Positions 45,575 through 55,128 of a stretch of 64,000 nt of DNA are shown here, piece by piece. Source of the stretch: Salinisphaera sp052044135. Lineage in GTDB: Bacteria > Pseudomonadota > Gammaproteobacteria > Nevskiales > Salinisphaeraceae. The first letter of the stretch is position 1. Every line of letters begins with the position of its first letter. Position numbers and translations under genes: made by a program. The stretch covers positions 264,979 to 328,978 of the forward strand of contig NZ_JBQDYF010000002.1 of NCBI RefSeq assembly GCF_052044135.1, in the 5' to 3' direction. The notes beneath the pieces are model-generated. The model was not told the DNA's origin and ran no database searches. It worked only from the letters and a program-made list of their open reading frames with translations.

Positions 45575-45592
45575 TACAAGGAGGAGAGCACT

Positions 45593-46450
45593 ATGTCCGA
45601 TGAGCGACCGATCGTGGCGTGCATCGATGGTTCGGCCTATGCGGCGGCGGCCTGCGATGCGGCCGTCTGGGCCGCCACGAAACTCGATGCGCCCCTGACC
45701 TTCGTCAACGTCATCAGCCGCCGCAAGCATGCGGCCTCGACCGATTATTCCGGCCAGATCGGCCTGGGCACGCGCGAGCACCTGCTGACCGAACTGGCGG
45801 CGCTGGATGCGCAACGCGCCCGCGTGGCGCGGGATCGGGGCCGCGATTTTCTCGACTCGGCCAGCCAGCGGGCGGCCGCTGCCGGCCGGCCCGAGCCGGC
45901 AACGTGCCAGCGCAACGGCGAACTGGTGGACGCGCTGCATTACATGGGCGACGACATCCGGCTGTTGGCCATCGGCAAACGCGGCGAATCCGCTGGCGAC
46001 GACGATCATCTGGGATCCAACCTGGAGCGCGTCATCCGCGGCGTGTCCTGCCCGATCCTGGTGACCAATCAGAGTTTTGCGGCGCCCCAGCGTGTACTGA
46101 TCGCCTTTGACGGCAGTCGGACCGGCCAGCGGGTCATCGAGCGCGCGGTGGCCACGCCGCTGCTGGGCCAGGTCGAGGCGCATCTGGTGTATGTCGGGCA
46201 GCCCAACGACAAGAGACGCCGTCAGTTCGATGACGCGGCCGAAAAACTGCGGGCTGCCGGCGCGCAGCTGACCACCGCCATCATTGACGGCGATGTCGAG
46301 CCCGCGCTGCACGACTACCAGCGCAAGCACGATCTCGACCTGATGGTGATGGGCGCCTATGGCCACACGCGTATTCGCGAATTATTGCTCGGCAGCACCA
46401 CGACCGACATGATTCGGCGGGCCGACGTGCCGTTGCTGATCGTGCGGTAA
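45593..46450 (+). CDS. Tandem universal stress protein
   Basis: A 285-aa protein with two UspA domains (1-155 and about 165-285). The second keeps the ATP-binding pattern GAYGHTRIRELLLGSTT; the first has a degenerate equivalent (GKRGESAGDDDHLGSNLE). This UspE-like layout is typical of Usp proteins encoded behind SulP transporters, which they may gate or stabilise. A GGAGAG ribosome site sits 6 bp upstream. A terminator follows. Confidence 0.92.
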   Translation: MSDERPIVACIDGSAYAAAACDAAVWAATKLDAPLTFVNVISRRKHAASTDYSGQIGLGTREHLLTELAALDAQRARVARDRGRDFLDSASQRAAAAGRPEPATCQRNGELVDALHYMGDDIRLLAIGKRGESAGDDDHLGSNLERVIRGVSCPILVTNQSFAAPQRVLIAFDGSRTGQRVIERAVATPLLGQVEAHLVYVGQPNDKRRRQFDDAAEKLRAAGAQLTTAIIDGDVEPALHDYQRKHDLDLMVMGAYGHTRIRELLLGSTTTDMIRRADVPLLIVR

Positions 46451-46464
46451 CAATCGACGAAAAC

Positions 46465-46500
46465 GCGGGCGGGCCGGCGGAAGCGGTCCGCCCGCCTTGT
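46465..46500 (+). terminator. Terminator of the sulP-usp operon
   Basis: A 12-bp stem with one mismatch (46465-46476 with 46484-46495), loop GCGGAAG, then TTGTTT. Confidence 0.75.
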
Positions 46501-46776
46501 TTCGGACCCGGACACCGCGCCGGGCCGCCGCATCCCGGATGCTCGGCGCTGTTCGCGATCAAAGGGCGATCAATGCGGGCTTCGAGCCCCAGCCGCTGTA
46601 TGACAAAGTCGGCGGGCGGCAGCGTCCCTGTTCGAGCCGGCTCTCGGATCGGCGATTGCATGAACGCCCGAGCCCGAAAGTGCAGACCGGGCTGATTCGC
46701 TCGCCTCGATATCATTGCTATGACGGTGACCGGCATTATAGAGACGCGGCCCGATTCGACTACGCGGCAGACGACC

Positions 46777-47118
46777 ATGACCCATCCGGAAATCGATACG
46801 GAAACGATGTCGCATACCTTGCATGCCCTGCGCGAGCAGTATCGCGATGAAAGCCAGCGATCGAAGAGCCAGCGTGCCACGGTCGAACTCGACCAGACCA
46901 CCACCGGGCGGTTGTCGCGTATCGATGCGTTGCAGGCGCAGGCCATGGCGCAGGCTTCCGAGCGGCGTCGGCGTCTGCAGTTGCAGCGGATCGAGCACGC
47001 GCTGAAGCGGCTCGAACGGGGCGAGTTCGGCGAGTGCATCGAATGCGGCGAATGGATCGCCAAGGGGCGGCTCGAATTGGATCCTACGGCGCTGAAATGC
47101 ATCGAGTGCGCCGAATAG
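46777..47118 (+). CDS. DksA/TraR-type C4 zinc finger protein
   Basis: A 113-aa protein from ATG 46777. A Glu/Arg/Gln-rich helical N-terminus (about 10-80) leads into CIECGEWIAKGRLE and CIECAE, a DksA-type C4 zinc finger cut close after the last Cys pair. It is probably an RNA-polymerase-binding stress regulator; its location next to a Usp operon fits. This is the second DksA-like protein in the window. Confidence 0.85.
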   Translation: MTHPEIDTETMSHTLHALREQYRDESQRSKSQRATVELDQTTTGRLSRIDALQAQAMAQASERRRRLQLQRIEHALKRLERGEFGECIECGEWIAKGRLELDPTALKCIECAE

Positions 47119-47201
47119 GTAAGGGGCGAACTAGACTACGTGCGGCCCTTCGCGTCATCCGCCAAACACTCACGCAGGCGCTGTGGCGTCGATCGGATTT
47201 T

Positions 47202-48452
47202 TCAATCAGACCCAGCGGCCACGGGCTGCGCCAAGGAGCGCCGGCGGTAAAGGAAAGGCCCGGCCAGTATCGGCACAACGAACGCATAGACGCCGAATAC
47301 CAGCCCCAGCCCGGCCGCACTCAGTCCCGCCGACATGGCCGCGGCCACGGCCACTGGCGCCAGCGCGCTGGCCAGCACCATGGCCGCGCCGAACACGCCG
47401 CGCACCGTGCCCACGGCGGCGGTGCCGAACATGTCGGCCCACAGCGCACCGGACAGTACCGAGTTGGCGCCGTTGGTGAACCCGATGCCCGCGAACGCGA
47501 CCCAGATCGACGCCGGACCCAGGGGCAGGGCAAGGGAAGCAAATGCCAGAGCCATGGGCGATAGATGAATGCGCGTCATGAGGATGGTGCCGAACCGGTC
47601 CGCGGTCCGGCCGTAGAACCAGGTGCCGAAGGCGCGGAACCCGGCGAACACGGTGAAGGCGGCGCCGATCATTCCGGCGTTCCAATTCATGGCGTGGGCG
47701 ATGGTGCTCTGCTCGAACAGAAAACCGGTGGCCATGAACGGTGGCGTGAGCATGATGGCCGCGCCGGCCCAGAAACGTCGATCGGAAAGCAAGGTGCGGC
47801 GCTGCAGTGGCGCCGCTGATTGCGAGCCGCCGGGAACGGCCGACCGGTTCGCCGGCTCCCGCCATACGATACCGCGCTGCAGGATCAACAGGGCCGGCGT
47901 CACGACCGCCAGTAACAAGGCGGCGACCGTGAGCCAGAGGTTGCGCCAGTAAAGCAGGCCGAGTAGCGCGATAACGGTCGCTGGCAGGATCGCTTCGCCG
48001 AGGATAACGCCCATCGTCGCCCAGGCGATGGTCGCACCGCGTCGCCCACCGCCGTTGCGAGCCGCTGCGACGACCGCCAACTGTGTGAGCAGGCCCTGGC
48101 CGCCCAGGCGCAACAGGAAGAAAGCGGCCAGCAGCATCGCCCCGGTTTCGATCCCAGCGGCGAAAAGACAACCGGCGATGAGCAGTATTAGGCTAGCCGC
48201 GGCCGCGAGCCGTAGCGAGATACGGTCCATGGCGCCACCGAGCCAGAACAGCAGGCTGCCGCTGGCCAGGGTGGCGATCCCGTAGAGCAGGCTCACGGTG
48301 GTGCCGCCGATGTTTGCGGCGGACCCGAACTGCTCGCTGAACAGGCCCACGAAGAACGTCTGGCCGAAGCTCGAAATGAAGGTGGCGACAAAGCCGAAGG
48401 CAATGACGCGCAACGTACTAACGGCGGCGGTGCCGGGGTGGTTATTGTGCAT
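47202..48452 (-). CDS. MFS transporter
   Basis: A 416-aa permease with 12 helices (start MHNNHPGTAAVSTLRVIAFG). Typical features: GQTFFVGLFSEQFG in helix 1, the loop GGAMDRISLR, and WFYGRTADRFGTIL in the second half. It belongs to the general oxalate/formate or nitrate-unlike DHA group; substrate unknown. Upstream in-frame ATG 48503 would add 17 residues and is less likely. It converges with the DksA-like gene. Confidence 0.85.
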   Translation of the reverse strand: MHNNHPGTAAVSTLRVIAFGFVATFISSFGQTFFVGLFSEQFGSAANIGGTTVSLLYGIATLASGSLLFWLGGAMDRISLRLAAAASLILLIAGCLFAAGIETGAMLLAAFFLLRLGGQGLLTQLAVVAAARNGGGRRGATIAWATMGVILGEAILPATVIALLGLLYWRNLWLTVAALLLAVVTPALLILQRGIVWREPANRSAVPGGSQSAAPLQRRTLLSDRRFWAGAAIMLTPPFMATGFLFEQSTIAHAMNWNAGMIGAAFTVFAGFRAFGTWFYGRTADRFGTILMTRIHLSPMALAFASLALPLGPASIWVAFAGIGFTNGANSVLSGALWADMFGTAAVGTVRGVFGAAMVLASALAPVAVAAAMSAGLSAAGLGLVFGVYAFVVPILAGPFLYRRRSLAQPVAAGSD

Positions 48453-48689
48453 TGTTGCGTCCACGACCAGACGGCGCGCCAGCTGGTGTTGCCGGCACGC
48501 CATCAGGCATCCATCGGGAAATTACGGGCCGCGCCGACCGCGCGGCGTGTTGCGGCGGCGGGTCGGGGCCCGGAAAGTGATGATAGTTTACAAGGCCAAC
48601 CGGGCAGCGACCAGCCAGCTCGTTCAAGCCGATCCAGCGCACTGCGACCGGCGCTTTCGCGGCGTTGTCGCGACCCGTGGTAGCTTCCT

Positions 48690-48861
48690 GTGGCCCGCCA
48701 GACGTTGTGTGTCGCCGACAAGCACGCCGCGCCGTTGGCCTTCATTAACGCCATGGCCCAGTCGGATGGTGATGGAGGGGGCTGGCTACGCCCCGGTCCA
48801 TCGGTTTCTGGTGGGCTGTATGACGACTGATATGATTCGTTGTGCCGAGGTGCTGCTGATC
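48690..48861 (+). pseudogene. Degenerate universal stress protein remnant
   Basis: Two pieces of Usp-like sequence lie in different frames. CVADKHAAPLAFINAMAQ (about 48708-48761) matches the first-strand region AATKLDAPLTFVNV of the Usp at 45593-46450. GCMTTDMIRCAEVLLIVR (about 48811-48864) matches the Usp end GSTTTDMIRRADVPLLIVR. The middle of the gene is gone and the halves are frame-shifted, so it cannot make a working protein. The resemblance was found by direct reading, not a database search. Confidence 0.6.
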
Positions 48862-48955
48862 GTTCGCTACGCTTGCCCACCCGGGCACGGGCGTTGCATC
48901 TGACCTCGACGATGTTCACATCAAAAGAGGCGCCACCCGCGCCCGGGGGAATTGA

Positions 48956-49897
48956 ATGACGAAATCGACATCCGCATGGCTCGCTCGCACGGCCGTCACG
49001 GCCGGCCTGATCGTCGCCGGCACCACGCTCGCGCAGGCCGCGAGTGCGTCGACCATCAGCTTTGGCGTGCCGCCGTGGCCCGGGGTAGCGGTCAAGACCG
49101 AAATCGCCGAGCAACTGCTGCACACCCTCGGCTATCAGACCAAGACCGAGCATGTGGGCTTGCCCTTCATCTACCGCGGTCTTGCCGACGGCAATACGGA
49201 GGTCTTCATGGGCGCGTGGCTGCCGGCGGAGAAGGACATGCTGGGCCCGCTGGTCCAGAAGAAGCAGGTGGTCAAGCTCGGGTCGAACCTGTCGGGCGCG
49301 ATCGAAGGGCTGGCGGTGCCGGATTACGTATGGAACAAGGGTATCCACTCGATCAAGGATCTGGCCGCCCACCCGAAGATGTTCGATCACAAGATCTACG
49401 GCATCGAGGCGGGCAGCGCCATGGATCAGGCCATTTCCAGGGCCGTCAAGGACAACTACGAGGGCCTCGGCGACTACAAGATGGTGCCCAGCAGCACCGC
49501 CGCCATGCTGGCCGAACTCAAGCACTCCGAGCCGAAGAAGAGCCCGATGGTGTTTCTCGGCTGGCGTCCACACTGGATGAATATCAAGTTCCATATCCAT
49601 TATCTGAAGGACAAGGACGGCAGCCCGATCGCCGGCATCAAGAGCGATGTGCTCACGCTGGTCTCGGCCAAGCTGGATAACGACAACGTCACCACGCTTC
49701 TCAAGCATATCCATGTGCCGGCCAAGACCCAGAGCCGCTGGATCTACGACTACAGCTACAAGAAGGGCGACAAGTCGACAGTGGCCCATCAATGGCTGGC
49801 TTCGCATCCCGAGACGGTCGAGCAATGGCTGGCCGGCGTGAAAACCGTCGACGGCGGCTCGGCGGTCGACGCCTACCACAAGCGCTACGCCAAGTAG
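48956..49897 (+). CDS. Glycine betaine/choline substrate-binding protein (ProX/OpuAC-like)
   Basis: A 313-aa periplasmic binding protein with signal peptide (ends LAQAAS, about 28). Aromatic box candidates for quaternary amines are visible: PPWPGVAVKTEIAEQLL, MGAWLPAEKDM and LGWRPHWMN, all typical of ProX/OpuAC-type proteins for glycine betaine, proline betaine or choline. No permease or ATPase gene is adjacent, so it must work with an ABC transporter encoded elsewhere. Osmoprotectant uptake fits a salt-tolerant host. Confidence 0.88.
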   Translation: MTKSTSAWLARTAVTAGLIVAGTTLAQAASASTISFGVPPWPGVAVKTEIAEQLLHTLGYQTKTEHVGLPFIYRGLADGNTEVFMGAWLPAEKDMLGPLVQKKQVVKLGSNLSGAIEGLAVPDYVWNKGIHSIKDLAAHPKMFDHKIYGIEAGSAMDQAISRAVKDNYEGLGDYKMVPSSTAAMLAELKHSEPKKSPMVFLGWRPHWMNIKFHIHYLKDKDGSPIAGIKSDVLTLVSAKLDNDNVTTLLKHIHVPAKTQSRWIYDYSYKKGDKSTVAHQWLASHPETVEQWLAGVKTVDGGSAVDAYHKRYAK

Positions 49898-49906
49898 CGC
49901 CCGGCG

Positions 49907-49936
49907 CCGTGCCCCGGGCGGCATCCCGGGGCACGG
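49907..49936. terminator. Hairpin after the binding-protein gene
   Basis: A perfect 12-bp stem CCGTGCCCCGGG/CCCGGGGCACGG with a 6-nt loop just after the stop codon. There is no T-run, so it may act as an mRNA 3' stabiliser rather than a full terminator. Confidence 0.6.
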
Positions 49937-50260
49937 CCAGAGGGCGTGAATATCCGCCGCCGGGTCGTGCGTGCCCCGGCGGCGTGCTCGCGTTTCCTGC
50001 CGCGGACAACGCCCGGCGGGGGGGCCGGGCCGGCCGGCATCGGAACGGCTGGCGGAAAAGATCCAACCCTTTGCAGACCTGTATTGGCGGGCTTTGGCGC
50101 CGCGGTTTTACGCGATCGGCGTCCGTGTGTCCGGATAAATCCCGATGTTCGTGGGCGCTTTGCTCGCTACCGTGGTATCCGGTCACCGGGCCTTGGCCCT
50201 GTGCCCATCGGGTCGGCGCCACCGGTGGCGTGTCGTGTTCGCGATCTACAGAGGGTCTGG
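49937..50260. other. Upstream region of the cyo operon
   Basis: No credible gene in 324 bp. A GAGGG ribosome site for cyoA is at 50251-50255; the promoter could not be located by eye. Confidence 0.5.
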
Positions 50261-51232
50261 ATGTCGTACCAAAACGCTGCGCGCCTCGATGCCACGATGA
50301 GGCCGGTCCGGCGGGCCGTGCGCCGCCCGATGCAGGCAGCGGGCGCGGTTGCGCTGTTCGCCCTGAGTCTGCCGGCAATGGCCACGCCGCTGTTTCTCAC
50401 CCTGGACCCCGCCGGTCCGGTGGCAAGATCCGAGCGCTATACGCTGATCGTCGACGCCATCATCATGTCGGCGATCGTCATCCCCACTATCGTGCTGACC
50501 GTCATCTTTCTCCGGCGCTATCGCGCCAGCAACACCAAAGCCGGTTATGCGCCCGCCTGGTCGCGCTCGATCGGGTTGGAAATCGCCATGTGGGGCATCC
50601 CGCTCATCGCGGTCGGCCTGCTGAGTTATGTCGTCTACACCGGCACCCAGGCGAGCGACCCGTATCACCCGGGGGCGATCGAGGATCATCCCGCTGCGTC
50701 GAGCCAGCCCGCTCTCAACATCGACGTAATCGCGCTGGACTGGCGTTGGCTGTTCGTCTATCCGGAACAGCATATCGCAACCCTGCACACGCTGGAGTTG
50801 CCGGTGAACCGGCCGGTGCGTTTTCATCTGACCTCGGCGACCGTCACCAATTCGTTCTTCATTCCGCGCCTGGCCGGCCAGATTTATGTCATGCCCGGCA
50901 TGCATACCCAGCAATTGCTGCAGGCCGATCAGCGCGGCACGTATACCGGCTTCTCGGCGGCACAGAGCGGGGCGGGCTTTTCCTGGATGCGGTTCAAAAC
51001 GCATGTGGTCGCGCCCGCCGCGTTCCAAAGCTGGGTCGCCCGCGTCAAGACTTCGTCGCAGCATCTGACCGATGCGCGCTACGAACAGCTCGCCCAGCCC
51101 ACCATCGATACCCAGGGCAAGCCGCAGTATTTCTCGTCGGTGGCGCCGGGGTTGTTCGACCATGTCATCGACGAAGTGCGCGCCGGCAAGGTCTATCCGA
51201 CCCATCTGTTCGCCGGGAAGAAGATGAAATGA
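50261..51232 (+). CDS. cyoA: Cytochrome o ubiquinol oxidase subunit II
   Basis: A 323-aa subunit. After an N-terminal hydrophobic segment (about 25-45) and two membrane helices (about 60-85 and 105-130), a periplasmic cupredoxin domain follows (VIALDWRWLFVYPEQ, TNSFFIPRLAGQIYVMPGM). The Cys/His/Met ligands of the Cu-A centre of cytochrome c oxidases are absent, which identifies a quinol oxidase. ATG 50261 with GAGGG upstream was chosen from several in-frame starts. First gene of cyoABCD. Confidence 0.9.
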   Translation: MSYQNAARLDATMRPVRRAVRRPMQAAGAVALFALSLPAMATPLFLTLDPAGPVARSERYTLIVDAIIMSAIVIPTIVLTVIFLRRYRASNTKAGYAPAWSRSIGLEIAMWGIPLIAVGLLSYVVYTGTQASDPYHPGAIEDHPAASSQPALNIDVIALDWRWLFVYPEQHIATLHTLELPVNRPVRFHLTSATVTNSFFIPRLAGQIYVMPGMHTQQLLQADQRGTYTGFSAAQSGAGFSWMRFKTHVVAPAAFQSWVARVKTSSQHLTDARYEQLAQPTIDTQGKPQYFSSVAPGLFDHVIDEVRAGKVYPTHLFAGKKMK

Positions 51233-51260
51233 ACGCGTCGCAGCCGCAGGACCGTATTCC

Positions 51261-53345
51261 ATGCTAGTTCCGCTTCAGGGCCACTACAGTTTCTGGCTCG
51301 GACGCCTGTCGATGGACTGGGTGCCCTACGACAACCCGATCATCGTGGGCGCTTTCGTGTTTGCCTGTGCCGTGGGGCTGACCATTGTCGTCGGCGTCAC
51401 CCGGCTCGGGTGGTGGGGCTATCTCTGGCGGGAATGGGTCACCACGCTCGATCACAAGAAGATCGGGTTGATGTACATGATCATGGGCGCGGTGATGCTG
51501 TTCCGCGGCTTCGTGGATGCGGTGATGATCCGTGCCCAGCAGGCGATGGCGGCCGGCCCGCACACGGCCGGTTTCCTCGACGCCAGCCACGGCTATCTGC
51601 CGCCGTTTCATTTCGATCAGGTCTACGGCAGCCACGGCACCATCATGATCCTGTTCGCGGTCACGCCGATGCTGATCGGCATGATGAACATCATCGCGCC
51701 GCTGCAGATCGGCGCCCGCGACATGGCCTATCCGTTCCTGAATTCGATCGGGCTGTATCTGACCGCGGTCGGGGCGGCGCTGGTGATGCTGTCGCTGTTT
51801 CTCGGCGAGTTCTCGCATGCCGGCTGGGTCGGGCTGACGCCGCTGTCCGAGCTGGCCTACAGCCCGGGCGTCGGCGTCGACTACTGGTTATGGGCCCTGC
51901 AGATCAGCGGGATCGGCACCACCATCGGATCGATCAATATCGTGGCGACCATCGTGAAGATGCGCGCGCCCGGCATGGGTTGGAGCAAGCTGCCGATCTT
52001 CTCCTGGACGTCGCTGTCGATGAGCATCATCGGCATCACCGCTTTCCCGATCCTCACCGTGGTGGTGAGTCTGCTCACCCTGGATCGCTACGTGGGCACG
52101 CATTTCTTCACCGCCGGGCTCGGCGGCGATCTGATGATGTACAAGAACCTGTTCTGGATGTGGGGCCATCCGGAGGTTTACTTCCTGATCCTGCTGCCGT
52201 TCGGCGTGGTTTCGGAAATCGTGGCCAACTTCTCGCACAAGCAGCTGTTCGGGTTCACCACCATGGTGCTGGCCACGTTCGCCATCGGCGGCGTGTCCTG
52301 GACCGTGTGGCTCCATCACTTCTTCGTGATGGGCCAGGGCCCGGGCGTGAACACTTATTTCGGCATCGCGACCATGCTGGTCGGCATTCCGACCGGGGTG
52401 AAGCTGTTCAACTGGATCTTCACCATGTGCCGCGGCCGGCTGCATTTCGAGCCGCCCATGCTGTGGGCGACCGGGGTGCTGTTCCTGTTGCCGATCGGCG
52501 GCCTGTCGGGCGTGATTCTGGCGATGGTTCCGGCCGATTACGAAATGCACAACAGCGTGTTCGTGATCGCCCATTTCCATAACATGGTCATGGTGACCGT
52601 GTTCGCCGAGTTTGCGGCCATTACCTACTGGTTTCCCAAGATCTTCGGTTTCAAGCTCGATCCGGCCATCGGCAAGCGCGTGTTCTGGTGCTGGGTGATC
52701 GCCGCGGCGCTGGTGTTCATCCCCATGTACGGCCTGGGCCTGATGGGCATGACACGCCGCTTGAGTTATGTCTCGCGGCCCGAACTGCGGCCCTTTTTCT
52801 ATATTCAGGAGGCCGGCATGTTCATGTTCTGCGTGGCGGCGTTCTACCAGTTCAAGCAGTTCTACATGAGCATCCGCGACCGCGCGCAGGGCGTGCACCT
52901 GATCGGCGACGGCGAGGTCTGGAGCGGCGAGCGCAGTGTCGAATGGGTGGCGCATTCGCCGGTGCCGTTCTACAACTTCGCCGTTACCCCGCATATCCAC
53001 CAGCGCGACGAATGGGCCTGGCGACGAGCCGAAGGCTACGCGCGGGCGCGTCCCGAGCGTTATGTGGATATCGAGATGCCGAAGAACACCGCCATCCCGT
53101 TCCTGATGGCCGGGGCGACTTTCATGTTCGGTTTTGCCATGGTCTGGCGGATCTGGTGGCTGGGCGCGCTGGGTTTTGCCGGGGTGATCGGCCTGCTGGT
53201 GCTGCGCAGCTTCATCGACGACACCGAATACACGATTCCGGCCGCCGACGTCGAAGAACACGAACAACAGTTCTTCCGTCATCGCGATGCGCATTCGCCG
53301 GATCTCGGCCCGATCGAGCAGGCCGGCAAGGGAGTGTATCTATGA
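51261..53345 (+). CDS. cyoB: Cytochrome o ubiquinol oxidase subunit I
   Basis: A 694-aa heme-copper oxidase core subunit with about 15 helices. Key residues visible: the heme ligand in YGSHGTIMILF, the copper-site and cross-linked pair in WMWGHPEVYFLIL (about 299-311), the histidine pair WLHHFFVMG, and the heme ligands in VIAHFHNMV (about 434-442). It reduces oxygen to water with electrons from ubiquinol and pumps protons. Second gene of the operon, 28 bp after cyoA. Confidence 0.96.
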   Translation: MLVPLQGHYSFWLGRLSMDWVPYDNPIIVGAFVFACAVGLTIVVGVTRLGWWGYLWREWVTTLDHKKIGLMYMIMGAVMLFRGFVDAVMIRAQQAMAAGPHTAGFLDASHGYLPPFHFDQVYGSHGTIMILFAVTPMLIGMMNIIAPLQIGARDMAYPFLNSIGLYLTAVGAALVMLSLFLGEFSHAGWVGLTPLSELAYSPGVGVDYWLWALQISGIGTTIGSINIVATIVKMRAPGMGWSKLPIFSWTSLSMSIIGITAFPILTVVVSLLTLDRYVGTHFFTAGLGGDLMMYKNLFWMWGHPEVYFLILLPFGVVSEIVANFSHKQLFGFTTMVLATFAIGGVSWTVWLHHFFVMGQGPGVNTYFGIATMLVGIPTGVKLFNWIFTMCRGRLHFEPPMLWATGVLFLLPIGGLSGVILAMVPADYEMHNSVFVIAHFHNMVMVTVFAEFAAITYWFPKIFGFKLDPAIGKRVFWCWVIAAALVFIPMYGLGLMGMTRRLSYVSRPELRPFFYIQEAGMFMFCVAAFYQFKQFYMSIRDRAQGVHLIGDGEVWSGERSVEWVAHSPVPFYNFAVTPHIHQRDEWAWRRAEGYARARPERYVDIEMPKNTAIPFLMAGATFMFGFAMVWRIWWLGALGFAGVIGLLVLRSFIDDTEYTIPAADVEEHEQQFFRHRDAHSPDLGPIEQAGKGVYL

Positions 53346-53378
53346 ACCGCCTCGTGCCATGCCCGCCGGAGGTGCGCC

Positions 53379-53990
53379 ATGCTGTTTGAGCAGGCCCGCA
53401 CGCCGCGCTTGTTCGAGGAACGCACGCCGGATCTGATCGGTAACCGTACCTTCGGCTTCTGGCTGTACATGCTCAGCGACGTGATCATCTATGCGGCGCT
53501 GTTCGCGGCTTTTTCGGTGCTGCATACGCACTATGCCGGCGGGCCGACCTCGCAGCAGGTGGTCGAGCCGCTGCACGGTTTCATCGACTCGGTGCTGGTA
53601 TTTTCCAGTGCCTGGCTGCTCGGGCTCAGCATGCGGGCGATGGCAGCCGGCGAGCGGGCCCTGCTGGTGAATCTCATGGCGTTGGCCGCGCTGGCCGCGC
53701 TGGCGTTCGTCGGATTCGAGTCCTACGATTTCGCGCATGCCCTGGCCAAGGGTGAGTCGCCGCAGCGCAGCGGCTATCTCTCGATCTATTTCGTGCTGCT
53801 CGGGCTGCACGCGTTGCATATTTTCGTCGGCATCCTCTGGATGCTGCTGATGATGGTGCAGGTCGCCTTCAAGGGACTGACCGAACCGGTCGTCTCGCGC
53901 CTGCTCAACCTCAAGATCTTTTTCATGTTCCAGTCGGTGATCTGGGTCTGTGTGTTCGTGTTTATTTATCTTCTGGGAGCCGTCGGATGA
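53379..53990 (+). CDS. cyoC: Cytochrome o ubiquinol oxidase subunit III
   Basis: A 203-aa subunit with five membrane helices (from FGFWLYMLSDVIIYAALFAAF to the end). GLHALHIFVGILWML in the fourth is typical. GGAGG lies 7 bp upstream of the ATG. Its stop codon overlaps the cyoD start (ATGA), so translation is coupled. Stabilises subunit I. Confidence 0.94.
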   Translation: MLFEQARTPRLFEERTPDLIGNRTFGFWLYMLSDVIIYAALFAAFSVLHTHYAGGPTSQQVVEPLHGFIDSVLVFSSAWLLGLSMRAMAAGERALLVNLMALAALAALAFVGFESYDFAHALAKGESPQRSGYLSIYFVLLGLHALHIFVGILWMLLMMVQVAFKGLTEPVVSRLLNLKIFFMFQSVIWVCVFVFIYLLGAVG

Positions 53991-54325
53991 GCCGTTCCAA
54001 CGAAACACTCGAACATCCCGAGGTTCAGCTCGGCGGCATCGTGTCGTATACGGTCGGCTATGGGCTTTCGATTATGCTGAGCGGGCTGGCCTTCGGGCTC
54101 GTCCACACCCGTGCGCTGCCCCGGCCGGTCATGTTCGGCGCGCTCTGTGGCATCGCCTTCGCGCTCGTTCTGGTGCAGATGTTCCTGTTTCTGGGGCTCA
54201 ACCTGAACCCGGGTCATCGCTGGAAGACCGCGGCCACCCTGTTCACGCTGCCGATCCTGATCCTGATGATCGTGCTCACCATCTGGGTGTTCTATACCCT
54301 GCAGCTGCGGGTCATGCCGCATTGA
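53987..54325 (+). CDS. cyoD: Cytochrome o ubiquinol oxidase subunit IV
   Basis: A 112-aa small membrane subunit with three helices (about 20-45, 47-68, 80-105) and the family segment NLNPGHRWKTAATLFT. Start overlaps cyoC. No cyoE (heme O synthase) gene follows; the next gene is an SDR, 71 bp on. Confidence 0.93.
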   Translation: MSRSNETLEHPEVQLGGIVSYTVGYGLSIMLSGLAFGLVHTRALPRPVMFGALCGIAFALVLVQMFLFLGLNLNPGHRWKTAATLFTLPILILMIVLTIWVFYTLQLRVMPH

Positions 54326-54396
54326 GCCTGGCCTGCGATTGACCGCACGCCCGGCTTCGCGCAGCGTGGCGGCATGTTGGAACACGGGAACGAAAC

Positions 54397-55128
54397 ATGG
54401 ATGATATTCACGACCGCGTCGCCCTGGTGACCGGCGCCTCCCGCGGCATCGGCCGCGGTGCGGCGATCGCGCTGGGCCACGCCGGTTGCCGGGTCGCGCT
54501 GGGTTACAACCGCTCGGCGGACGAGGCCCGGGCGGCCGCCGCCGAGATCGAGGCCGCCGGCGGCCGCGCCATTGCCGTGCAGGCCGATATGGCCGACCAC
54601 GACGCACTGAATGCCATGGTGGATACGGTCGAATCCGAACTCGGCCCGGTCGAGATTCTGGTCAACAACGCCGGCATCAACCCGATCTATCCGCTGCACG
54701 AGATCGACGCCACGCGCTGGAACGAAACACTGCAGATCAACCTCACTTCCTGCTTCGTCCTGTCGCAGCGGGTGGTGCCCGGAATGCGGGAACGCGGCTG
54801 GGGCCGGCTGATCATGATGTCGTCGGTTGCCGCCCATATCGGCGGGGTGATCGGGCCGCATTATGCCGCCAGCAAGGCCGGCCAGCTCGGCCTGATGCGC
54901 AGCTACGCGCGCATGCTGGCCACCGAAGGCATCACCTCGAACGCGATCGCCCCGGCGCTGATCGAGACCGACATGATCGCGGGCAACGACAACATCACGC
55001 CGGACCTGATCCCGGTCAAGCGCTTCGGCCGGGTCGACGAAATCTCGGACATGGTCGTGCATCTGGCGCGAAATGCCTACATGAACGGCCAGACCGTGAA
55101 TATCGATGGCGGCCTGTACATGAGCTGA
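54397..55128 (+). CDS. Short-chain dehydrogenase/reductase (FabG-like)
   Basis: A 243-aa NAD(P)-dependent oxidoreductase. It has TGASRGIGRG (cofactor loop, 13-22), NNAGINPIYP (about 89-98), catalytic Ser in IMMSSVAAH and YAASKAGQLG (Tyr and Lys). The C-terminal VNIDGGLYMS is typical of FabG/PhaB-type 3-oxoacyl reductases. Substrate is unknown: acyl-ACP, acetoacetyl-CoA or another ketone. 71 bp after cyoD with no clear terminator, so co-transcription is possible. Confidence 0.88.
   Translation: MDDIHDRVALVTGASRGIGRGAAIALGHAGCRVALGYNRSADEARAAAAEIEAAGGRAIAVQADMADHDALNAMVDTVESELGPVEILVNNAGINPIYPLHEIDATRWNETLQINLTSCFVLSQRVVPGMRERGWGRLIMMSSVAAHIGGVIGPHYAASKAGQLGLMRSYARMLATEGITSNAIAPALIETDMIAGNDNITPDLIPVKRFGRVDEISDMVVHLARNAYMNGQTVNIDGGLYMS

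Noticed and set aside
49946..50260. Longer start for cyoA
   Set aside because: The extra 105 residues are Pro/Gly/Arg-rich and outside the family; ATG 50261 has a ribosome site and gives the usual length.
53342..53389. Tiny frame between cyoB and cyoC
   Set aside because: It runs into cyoC in another frame with no conserved length or motif; the intervening bases hold the cyoC ribosome site.
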